A stretch of DNA of 64,000 bases, taken from Clostridia bacterium (lineage in GTDB: Bacteria > Bacillota > Clostridia > Oscillospirales > CAG-272). The notes beneath the pieces were generated by a model, which saw nothing but the letters and a program-made list of their open reading frames with translations, did not search any database and had not been told where the DNA came from. Shown here one piece after another: positions 36,973 to 43,917 of this stretch (within the stretch, counting starts at the first letter, position 1; every line of letters begins with the position of its first letter). Position numbers and translations under genes: made by a program. The stretch lies in assembly GCA_900767415.1 (NCBI GenBank), contig CAAFYZ010000036.1, positions 62,001 to 126,000 of the forward strand, in the 5' to 3' direction.

Positions 36973-38004
36973 TTATGCCTTGATATCTATCTTATAGCCG
37001 GTCAGACGGGCGGCGAGTTTCGCGTTTTGCCCTTCCTTACCGATGGCGAGAGAAAGCTGATCGGGAGCGACGGTCACACGGCAGGTGCGCTCGTCTTCAA
37101 ACAGCGCGGACAGCACCTTCGCGGGGGCGAGTGCCTCGGAGACGTAGGTTGCGGGGTCGTCGCTGTATTTGATGATATCGATTTTTTCGTTTCCGAGTTC
37201 GGAGAGAATGGCGCCGATACGCATACCGTTCTTACCGATGCAGGAGCCGACCGCGTCGACGTTCTCGTCTCTCGACTGGACGGCGATCTTCGTGCGGCTG
37301 CCCGCCTCGCGGGAGATGCCCTTGATGATGACGGTGCCGTCCTGAATTTCGGGGATCTCCAGTTCAAAGAGACGCTTGACGAAATTCGGATGTACACGGG
37401 AGAGCGTGACCAGCGGACCGCGGGTCTCGCCCGAATTGACCTCGGAGATGAAGACTTTGATCCGATCGCCGACCTCGTGTGTCTCGCCGGGGATCTGATC
37501 GGCTTTCATCAGGGTCGCATAGCCCGTGCCGGTGTCGAGGATCAGGTTGCCCGTCGTGGTATCCACCTTGTCGACGATGGCGGTGATGATCTCTTCTTTT
37601 TTGTTTTCGTATTCTCTTGTCTGACGCTCTCTTTCCGCGTCGCGGATCGCCTGAATGATCATCTGCTTGCCCGCCTGTGCGGAAAGGCGGCGGAAGTTCT
37701 TCGTTTTGAGTTCGGTCTCCACCACACCGCCGAGCTTATGACGGCGGCTGAGTGATTTCGCCTCGGAGAGGGAGATCTCGCACTTCGGGTCGTTGACTTC
37801 TCCGTCGGGTACGACCGTGCGCTGCTGGTACACGCGCATATCCTGCTTGACGGGGTCGATCTGTACGCGGATAACGGTGGTCTGCCCGACCTCTTTGCGG
37901 CAGGCATTCGCGAGCGCGAGCTCGATCTTTTCGATCATATAATCCTTCGGGATTCCTTTCTCCTTTTCGAGAAGGTCGAGGGCGTTGTAAAAATCTGCGT
38001 TCAT
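36973..38004 (-). CDS. nusA: Transcription termination/antitermination factor NusA
   Basis: 343 residues, the short Gram-positive form without C-terminal acidic repeats. N-terminal RNA-polymerase-binding domain (about 1-125), S1 domain (about 135-200; GDRIKVFISEVNSG), then two KH domains with AVGSCIGKNGMRI and LAIGKEGQNAKLAARL. It modulates pausing and intrinsic termination. 21 bases after rimP. Confidence 0.97.
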   Translation of the reverse strand: MNADFYNALDLLEKEKGIPKDYMIEKIELALANACRKEVGQTTVIRVQIDPVKQDMRVYQQRTVVPDGEVNDPKCEISLSEAKSLSRRHKLGGVVETELKTKNFRRLSAQAGKQMIIQAIRDAERERQTREYENKKEEIITAIVDKVDTTTGNLILDTGTGYATLMKADQIPGETHEVGDRIKVFISEVNSGETRGPLVTLSRVHPNFVKRLFELEIPEIQDGTVIIKGISREAGSRTKIAVQSRDENVDAVGSCIGKNGMRIGAILSELGNEKIDIIKYSDDPATYVSEALAPAKVLSALFEDERTCRVTVAPDQLSLAIGKEGQNAKLAARLTGYKIDIKA

Positions 38005-38025
38005 AATTTTCTGTTCCTTTTCTGA

Positions 38026-38496
38026 TTATTCTTCTTCAAAGTAAACCGTTTTGAGTTTGGAGACCTCGTTTTTGCGGAAGACGCGCTCCTGTCCGTCGTC
38101 GGTCAGGATACGTAGGTTGCCTTCTTCGTCCGGGGCGAGAAGTTTTCCGCACACCGTCTTCACACCGTCCGCCGCCGCAAAGAGGCGGGCTTCGACGCGC
38201 GTGCCGACCGAGCGGCGGATGTGCTCTTCGGTGCGGAGTTCGCGTTCGATCCCGGGGGAGGAGACTTCGAGATAGTAGAATCCTTCGATCGGATCGCACT
38301 CGTCGAGGATCGGGTCGATCGCACGGTGAACCCGCTCGCAGTCTTCGATTCCGATGCCGCTGTCCGAATCGATCGTGATTTCGAGATGATAGTCGGCGCC
38401 GATCTTGGAATATTCGATGTCCCAGATCCGATAGCCGAGCGATTGTACCGTCGGCGCGATGGCTTCACGCACGGTGTCTTTGATTCCTTTTTTCAT
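38026..38496 (-). CDS. rimP: Ribosome maturation factor RimP
   Basis: 156 residues. Needed for 30S subunit maturation. N-terminal alpha/beta domain with LGYRIWDIEY, DYHLEITIDSDSGI and the YYLEVSSPGIEREL signature, then a C-terminal SH3-like domain. ATG 38496 follows AAGGAGAATCC. A longer open frame extends through the leader hairpin, the promoter and the minisatellite, and is not real coding sequence. First gene of the rimP-nusA-ylxR-ylxQ-infB operon. Confidence 0.95.
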   Translation of the reverse strand: MKKGIKDTVREAIAPTVQSLGYRIWDIEYSKIGADYHLEITIDSDSGIGIEDCERVHRAIDPILDECDPIEGFYYLEVSSPGIERELRTEEHIRRSVGTRVEARLFAAADGVKTVCGKLLAPDEEGNLRILTDDGQERVFRKNEVSKLKTVYFEEE

Positions 38497-38561
38497 GGAT
38501 TCTCCTTCGCGGGAATTCTGTTTTCGCATAGAGGGCGGTGCGTCGTGTGCCCGGACATGAA

Positions 38562-38591
38562 ATGAAGAGTGACTCGCAAGCCACTCTTCAT
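38562..38591 (-). promoter_or_regulatory. Perfect hairpin in the rimP-infB mRNA leader
   Basis: ATGAAGAGTG / CACTCTTCAT, 10-bp perfect stem with a 10-base loop, lying about 17-47 bases after the predicted start site. There is no T run after it, so it is not a terminator. It could stabilise the mRNA or bind a protein or ribosomal product. Confidence 0.55.
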
Positions 38592-38614
38592 ACTCATCTA
38601 TTCTATCCTTATCT

Positions 38615-38642
38615 ATTATAGCATAGTTTTTCCGAAAATCAA
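38615..38642 (-). promoter_or_regulatory. Promoter of rimP-infB operon
   Basis: Minus strand TTGATT (38637-38642), 16-base spacer, TATAAT (38615-38620). Confidence 0.8.
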
Positions 38643-38780
38643 GGGTTTTTGAAAAAATAATGGCGCATTTTTGAAAAAACAGCCGTTTTTTCTCTGTTTT
38701 TTCGTCCCGTCCGTGTCTTTTCCACGGCAGAAGAGCCGCTCGGAATCTCCCGGCGGACGGAGAAAAGGCGTCAGCGCGTA

Positions 38781-39067
38781 TCTTTTCCTCGCGCCCCTGC
38801 GCTGTTTCGCCACGGCAAAGGCGGGACGTGCCGCCCGCTTTTCCTTGCGCCCCTGTGCTGTTTCGCCATGGCAAAGGCGGGGCGTGCCGCCCGCTTTTCC
38901 TCGCGCCCCCTGCGCTGTTTCGCCATGGCAAAGGCGGGGCGTACCGCCCGCTTTTCCTTGCGCCCTGCGCTGTTTCGCCATGGCAAAGGCGGGGCGTACC
39001 GCCCGCTTTTCCTTGCGCCCTGCGCTGTTTCGCCACGGCAAGGGCGGGCATATCGCCCTCTTTTCCG
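38781..39067. repeat. Five-copy tandem minisatellite, 55-57 bp period
   Basis: The core GCTGTTTCGCCAYGGCAAAGG begins at 38801, 38857, 38914, 38969 and 39024, giving periods of 56, 57, 55 and 55. Length differences fall in the C run of GCGCCC(C)(C)TG, consistent with replication slippage. Each unit also carries a GGCGGGGCG..CCGCCC inverted repeat. The periods are not multiples of three, so apparent reading frames through it rotate and it is noncoding. It lies between the 63-residue gene and the rimP promoter. Confidence 0.95.
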
Positions 39068-39078
39068 CACTCACGCAC

Positions 39079-39117
39079 GAAAGAAAAGTCCGGTCGGGCA
39101 CCGTCGTGCCCGACCGG
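39079..39117 (-). terminator. Terminator of the MutS-like / coiled-coil operon
   Basis: Perfect 12-bp stem CCGGTCGGGCAC (39090-39101) / GTGCCCGACCGG (39106-39117), 4-base loop; the minus strand continues ACTTTTCTTT. Confidence 0.85.
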
Positions 39118-39146
39118 AGAAGGGGTCGGTCTTCCGCCCCCACGCG

Positions 39147-39338
39147 TCAGCCGCGCTTCGGACGGTGCGTAGGATAGCGTTTTCCGCTCTCCTTTTCATA
39201 CTGTTCGATGCTCTCGTTGAGAACCATGGTAAGGCGGCGGCGTCTGAGTTCGAGTGCCTCGATCTCCGCGCGGCGCTCGGCTTCCGTCATCTCGTCCGGC
39301 TTTTTCGTCTGCGTGTCCAAAGAATCGTTCGTATTCAT
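39147..39338 (-). CDS. Hypothetical 63-residue helical protein
   Basis: 63 residues, highly charged, no cysteine and no membrane segment. It is mostly predicted helix: EMTEAERRAEIEALELRRRR gives a coiled-coil-like heptad pattern, then a basic tail ending in KRYPTHRPKRG. No family recognised. GAAAGGAC lies about 13 bases before the ATG. It is the last gene of the operon, 66 bases after the 1000-residue protein, and is followed by a terminator. Its acidic-basic helix could pair with the large coiled-coil protein, but this is inference. Confidence 0.7.
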   Translation of the reverse strand: MNTNDSLDTQTKKPDEMTEAERRAEIEALELRRRRLTMVLNESIEQYEKESGKRYPTHRPKRG

Positions 39339-39404
39339 ACGGCAAAAGTCCTTTCTTTGTTTTGAAGGTTGAGAAGGGGAGGGTGCTTTTCGGCGATCCC
39401 GTCA

Positions 39405-42400
39405 TCAGAAGGGAAGGACGCCGGCATTGTGAAGGATGAGGTAGAGGGCGGCGCAGATGGCGGTGACGGAGGCGATGATCACCATCGCGCTGACGGCAGT
39501 GTTTGCGCCCGCTTCCTTCTTCCTTCTGCGGCGGTCGGCTTCCGCATGGCGGAGTCTGTCGGCGAGACGATCTTCCGCTTCCGCGAGTTCCGAGACAAGG
39601 GTCGCTTCTTTGAGCTGTGTCTGCAGACGCTCTTCGGGAGTCTGTTTGCGACGGAGAAGTTTTTCGGCACGGATCTCTGCCTGAAGTTCGGTGACGCGGT
39701 CCATCAGACGGTAAAGATCGTTTCTGTCCGAAGGATCGAGACGCATACGGTTGACGCGATCCGCCGTTTTCTTCATCTTGCGGAAGGCGTTGTTCTTTTC
39801 TTTCAGATAGGTGTGGATGCCCTTCTTACCGAGCGTTGCCGGTTTCCATGTGTCATATCCGTAAAGTTCGACGAGACGGCGGTTGATTCTGTCGCGCTCG
39901 GCGAGCAGATCGGTAATGCGCTCGCGCAGACGGCGGAGCATGACCGGGTTCGCTCTTCTGCGTCTTGCGGGTTTGGTGTCGGTGACAAGGTCGATGTATT
40001 TCGCGTTGAAGTACGCTTCGGTCTCTTCCACCGGCTTGACGCGCTTTTCTATCGCGCGGATCTCTTTCTTCATGCGGCGCTTGGCAGACTTCTGATCCTT
40101 GCGGGCACGGAAGAGGAAGGAGAGCCCTGTCGTGTAGTAGCACTTCTTGCGACGGGAGATCTCGTACTTTTCCTTCGCGGTGAGGTACGCCTCGTCGTTA
40201 TGCCGCTGTTCTTCGGGAGAGGCGGGGACGTCGGCGAGCAGTGCGAGTGCGTCGTCTCTTTCGCCGTTTCTGCGGAAGGGGTTGCCCATCTCGCCGCGGA
40301 GAATGCGGTCGGGGATGGTCTTCGAGATCTCGGTTCTGTCTCCGTTATACCACTTGCCGGCTTTTCTGAGCAGGGAATTGTAGAGCTTGATTTCCGCGAG
40401 CGCACGCGACTTATAAGTGGAGGCGAATGCCTTCTTCTTATGAATACGGATCTGTTCGAGAATGTCGAAGTAGTGAGAGCATACCTCGCGTTCGATCGCA
40501 ATGCGGCTCTCTGCGTCGGCGATCTCAAAGCGGGATTTCGCCTCGCGGATCTCCGTGTTCTTTTCGGCAAGATATTTGGTGAAAGCGTCCTCTTCGGTGT
40601 TCTTTTGCAAACTGTTCTTTGCAAAAGGATCGAAAACTTCGCCTTTCAGCAGACGATCCGGGATGTTGTAAGCCAAAAGCGAAAGCCCGGTCTTCTTCGG
40701 ATTTCCCGCTTTGCGGACAAGATCGTTGTAGACGGAGATTTCCTGCTTTGCTTTGTCTTTGTACGCCGCGGCATACGCTTGCTTGTTCTGTACGGCGATC
40801 TGATGAAGGACTTCAAAGAGGATGCGGCACACCGCTTCTTCGATGGCGAGCTTCTCGTTGAGGGGAGCCGCGCGGAACGCCGCTTTCTTCTCGCGGATGA
40901 GAGTCTCCTGTTCCGCAATCCACTTGGCGAAGTCGTCGGGAGAGGTGACACCCTCCATCTTTTCGATGTCGTCGAAAATCTTATCCTTGCGCGAGGCGGC
41001 GTCTTCCCGCTGCAGCGGCTTGACGAAGAGGGGCGCGGGATCTTCTCCCTTGAGAATACGGTTCGGGATCGTCGGGTCGACGGGAATGAAGGCGATGACG
41101 CCCGCATTCTTCTTCAGATACTTGCGGAGCATATCGTTGTAAATTTCGATCTCGCGGCGTGCTCCGTCACGATACAGCTTGCGGAATTTCTTGCCGTCCT
41201 GGCGGTAGATTTCGGCGAGTGCTTCGAAATAGAGGTTGCAGATCTCCGCCTGTACGTCCAGTTTGTCGGGGAGTCTGGTCCTCGAACGGGCGTTACGCCG
41301 CTCGGCGATCTTTTCGCTCTGCTCTTTGAGATAGTTTGCGAGAGGATCGAGGGCGGACGCCGCGGCAATTTCCTTTTCCTCTTCGGCGACTGCCGCCGCC
41401 GTCTCTTTTACGGTATTCTCCACCGCCCGCTCGGTCTCCGCGTCGGCGACCGGCTTTTTCACGACGGGGACGAAGGCGGCTTTCGGTGCGGCGGGCGCGG
41501 GCGTCCGATACATCGCACCGTAGGTGTTCCACCACTTTTTCATCTGCTCTTCGTAAGAGGCGGCGTCGATGCCGTATGCCGCCTGCCACGCCTTCATGTA
41601 ATCGTCGGGCGTCGGATACGTCGGATACGTCGGTGCCGCGGCTTCTTTTGCGGGAGCTTCGGCGGCGGGAGCCGCTGTCTCTTCCGCTGTTGGCTCGGCT
41701 TTTGCCGTACTCTCGGGCAGATCGATACGGATGTCGATCAGAGAGGCGAGGTCATCGAGCGAGTCCGCGGTGTCGGCAGAGCCGAGCACGGTAACGCCGT
41801 CGGTATTTCCGCCGAGAGAGACACCGTCCACGGTAACGGCGGAGAGAAGATCGTCGGAATCCGCGGAGCTGTCCGCGAAAAAGTCCGTAACGGCAGGCAT
41901 GGCAAAGGCAGGTGCCTTTGTGCTCTGTGTCGCCGGTGCGGCGGGACGCGCGGATTCTTCCGGCGTCGTCTGTGCGATCGGTTTTTCGTCTGTCACTGTA
42001 TTTTTCGCGGCAAGGCGCATCTCTGCCGCTTCCTCCTCTTTTTGTCTTGCTTCTTCTTCGCCGATTTCGGTCAGCATGGCAGCGTTGCGCTTGGCTCTCG
42101 CTTCGAACTCCTCGTTCTCTTTGCGGCGTGCCTCTTCCAGTTCCGCACGCTCCGCCTCTTCTTTCAGGCGTTTTTCCTCGGCGGCTTTCGCACGGGCGCG
42201 ATTGGCACTTGCCGCGCGTTTTGCGCGCTCTTCCTTTTCCGCCTTCTGGTTGTCGCGGTAGTTCTCCATGATGTCGAGGGAGCGTGCCTTTCTTTCCGCG
42301 ACTTCTTTTGCGGCGCGTTCCGCTTCCGCTCTGATCTGTTCGGGGTCGGTGATCGCGGGGGCGTTTTCTGCGCTTTGCGGGGCAGTTGCCTTGGTTTCGT

Positions 42401-42407
42401 CTGTCAT
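39405..42407 (-). CDS. Giant tail-anchored coiled-coil protein with three internal repeats, unknown function
   Basis: 1000 residues; no family recognised. Residues 25-135 form a long charged coiled coil (Ala/Glu/Lys/Arg). Residues 140-260 are Ala/Pro/Thr-rich and probably disordered, ending in TYPTYPTPDDY. Three homologous segments follow at about 352-465, 490-600 and 606-715. Each opens with an ANYLKEQ / AKWIAEQ / TKYLAEK helix, contains a Cys-centred helix (EICNLYF, AVCRILF, EVCSHYF) and an E-I-x-x-Y-N-x-[LM]-[LV]-R-K helix, and closes with IP[ND]R[IL]L[KR]GE. Residues 760-960 are basic coiled coil. A single hydrophobic segment (about 970-995) next to RRRRKKEAG anchors the C-terminus. With no signal peptide, the bulk should face the cytoplasm. 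Its ATG overlaps the CBS-protein stop (ATGA). Confidence 0.9.
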   Translation of the reverse strand: MTDETKATAPQSAENAPAITDPEQIRAEAERAAKEVAERKARSLDIMENYRDNQKAEKEERAKRAASANRARAKAAEEKRLKEEAERAELEEARRKENEEFEARAKRNAAMLTEIGEEEARQKEEEAAEMRLAAKNTVTDEKPIAQTTPEESARPAAPATQSTKAPAFAMPAVTDFFADSSADSDDLLSAVTVDGVSLGGNTDGVTVLGSADTADSLDDLASLIDIRIDLPESTAKAEPTAEETAAPAAEAPAKEAAAPTYPTYPTPDDYMKAWQAAYGIDAASYEEQMKKWWNTYGAMYRTPAPAAPKAAFVPVVKKPVADAETERAVENTVKETAAAVAEEEKEIAAASALDPLANYLKEQSEKIAERRNARSRTRLPDKLDVQAEICNLYFEALAEIYRQDGKKFRKLYRDGARREIEIYNDMLRKYLKKNAGVIAFIPVDPTIPNRILKGEDPAPLFVKPLQREDAASRKDKIFDDIEKMEGVTSPDDFAKWIAEQETLIREKKAAFRAAPLNEKLAIEEAVCRILFEVLHQIAVQNKQAYAAAYKDKAKQEISVYNDLVRKAGNPKKTGLSLLAYNIPDRLLKGEVFDPFAKNSLQKNTEEDAFTKYLAEKNTEIREAKSRFEIADAESRIAIEREVCSHYFDILEQIRIHKKKAFASTYKSRALAEIKLYNSLLRKAGKWYNGDRTEISKTIPDRILRGEMGNPFRRNGERDDALALLADVPASPEEQRHNDEAYLTAKEKYEISRRKKCYYTTGLSFLFRARKDQKSAKRRMKKEIRAIEKRVKPVEETEAYFNAKYIDLVTDTKPARRRRANPVMLRRLRERITDLLAERDRINRRLVELYGYDTWKPATLGKKGIHTYLKEKNNAFRKMKKTADRVNRMRLDPSDRNDLYRLMDRVTELQAEIRAEKLLRRKQTPEERLQTQLKEATLVSELAEAEDRLADRLRHAEADRRRRKKEAGANTAVSAMVIIASVTAICAALYLILHNAGVLPF

Positions 42408-42874
42408 GTGTTCGTTCCTCCCATAGGTTGTGCTTTATCTGTAATAATTTTTTCGCTTTCCGGTTCCTCGTCGCCGGGATAAAACTGCGAAAGATAATTG
42501 AGGACATCGCGGCGGAGAATGATACCGATAAAGCAACCGCGATCGTCGACGACGGGGACAAAGTTGTGTTCTTTCACCCGGTCGATCAGGGTGAGCATGG
42601 AGTCTGTGTGAGACAGGGGCTTGTTGTAGGTCGGGTCGAGAATCAGAGAGATCGGATCTTTTTCCGCTCCGCGGGTTTCAAAATTCCCGCTTTCGAGAAA
42701 ATAGCGGAACAGGTCATCGTTATGTACCGTACCGAGATATTTTCCCTCGCCGTCGATGACGGGGATCGCCGTATAGCGGTGAAACCGCATTTTTTCGAGG
42801 GCTTGTCGGACGGTGCTGTCGACGGTGATATATTCAACGAGACTTTTCGGTATGACAAAACGGAAAATATTCAT
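42404..42874 (-). CDS. CBS-domain pair protein
   Basis: 156 residues consisting of one Bateman module: two CBS motifs at about 10-65 (TVRQALEKMRFHRYTAIPVID, GTVHNDDLFRY) and 80-140 (SMLTLIDRVKEHNFVPVVDDR, GIILRRDVLNYL). CBS pairs bind adenine nucleotides such as AMP, ATP, c-di-AMP or SAM. No catalytic domain is attached. ATG 42874 gives MNIFRFVIP; the longer upstream frame lacks support. The stop overlaps the start of the 1000-residue protein by ATGA, so they are made together and probably interact. Confidence 0.9.
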   Translation of the reverse strand: MNIFRFVIPKSLVEYITVDSTVRQALEKMRFHRYTAIPVIDGEGKYLGTVHNDDLFRYFLESGNFETRGAEKDPISLILDPTYNKPLSHTDSMLTLIDRVKEHNFVPVVDDRGCFIGIILRRDVLNYLSQFYPGDEEPESEKIITDKAQPMGGTNT

Positions 42875-42987
42875 GTCGTTTTCCTTTTTCGGGGGCGGTG
42901 CCGCTCGGCTTACCGAGGGCGACGGAGAAGGGGCGGCGTGCCGCCGCGGGATTCTTTTGTCTGCGGTCGGGTCGAGCGTCCCGCACC

Positions 42988-43860
42988 TTAATTTATGCGG
43001 GGCGTTTTCCCCTTGTCGCAACCGCACAGCGCCGTTCCGATCACCGTGGCAAAGCGCGCGTTCTCGGGAAGAAGGAAACGGACACCGTAAAGATCGTTCA
43101 TACGGTTGAATTCGGCGAATTTTTCACTTGCGTAGGGCAGGGTGGAGAGGTTGCCCGTCAGGACGATGTCGCGCACCCCGGCAGAACGCGCCGCGAAGAT
43201 CGAAACCATACCCACCGTCTCGAAGACGGTATTCAGGATTCCCTTGGCAATATCGGATTTTGTCGCGAGGTCGGAGACGTTGCCGAAGTTCGATGCGGTG
43301 AGGTCGCGCGGCATATTCTGCATATCGTCGGGCGAGGTGATGTCCGAGATCCGAAGATCGATGCGGGAGAGATCCCCCTCTTTTGCGAGTTCGACGATGT
43401 GGTCGATGTGGTCGGCTTTCAAGAGAAGACGGGAGAGCCCCATCAGGGTGCCGCCGCCGACGCCGCTGCCGCCGAGATAGTCGATCGTTCCGTCTTTTTT
43501 GGCGTGGACGATCGCCGTTCCGGTGCCGAGACTGACGACGAGACAGTCGGAGAGCCCCGAGATATACAGCCCGCCAAGCCCGATGCTCTGAAATTCCGGC
43601 ACGCGCTCGCAGGGGAGATCGTAAAGATCCCGCTTGATGAAGGATGCACCGACGCCGGTCATCATCACCTTCCCGATATCCGGGAGGGAAAGCCCGTTTT
43701 CGTCGATGAATTTACCGAACGCGCCGTAAACCGAAGTCACGGGGTCGTTCGCACGGACAAACTGAGGAGGCATGAGCTTCGGCGCCTGCGTGCCGTCGGT
43801 TGCGAAACCGACGATCTTCGTGGTACTGCCGCCGACATCGATGCCGATAACGACTTTCAT
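42988..43860 (-). CDS. coaW: Type II pantothenate kinase
   Basis: 290 residues. ASKHA-fold kinase for the first step of coenzyme A synthesis. N-terminal phosphate loop VVIGIDVGGSTTKIVGF, the FVRANDPVTSVYGAFGKF segment, SLGTGTAIVHAKKDG and GGSGVGGGTLMGLS all match the eukaryotic-like type II family found in staphylococci and some Clostridia. Type II enzymes are generally resistant to CoA feedback. It is transcribed between the MutS-like gene and the CBS gene; a CGGGAGCG / CGCTCCCG hairpin (43881-43899) lies just before it. Confidence 0.93.
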   Translation of the reverse strand: MKVVIGIDVGGSTTKIVGFATDGTQAPKLMPPQFVRANDPVTSVYGAFGKFIDENGLSLPDIGKVMMTGVGASFIKRDLYDLPCERVPEFQSIGLGGLYISGLSDCLVVSLGTGTAIVHAKKDGTIDYLGGSGVGGGTLMGLSRLLLKADHIDHIVELAKEGDLSRIDLRISDITSPDDMQNMPRDLTASNFGNVSDLATKSDIAKGILNTVFETVGMVSIFAARSAGVRDIVLTGNLSTLPYASEKFAEFNRMNDLYGVRFLLPENARFATVIGTALCGCDKGKTPRIN

Positions 43861-43917
43861 GAAATGGATCTCCTTATCGCGGGAGCGTCCCGCTCCCGGT
43901 GGGATCGTCCGCGTGTG

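Noticed and set aside
38781..39067. CRISPR array
   Set aside because: The units are head-to-tail tandem copies with no unique spacers between them, and no cas gene is nearby.
38497..39078. Repeat-rich N-terminal extension of rimP
   Set aside because: It runs through the minisatellite, the promoter and the leader hairpin. Repeat periods are not multiples of three and the RimP start at 38496 has a good ribosome site.
39369..42482. 1037-codon open frame on the plus strand across the giant coiled-coil gene
   Set aside because: It is antisense to a gene with clear repeats, operon overlap and ribosome site. Long antisense frames appear here because TTA, CTA and TCA codons are rare in the real genes.
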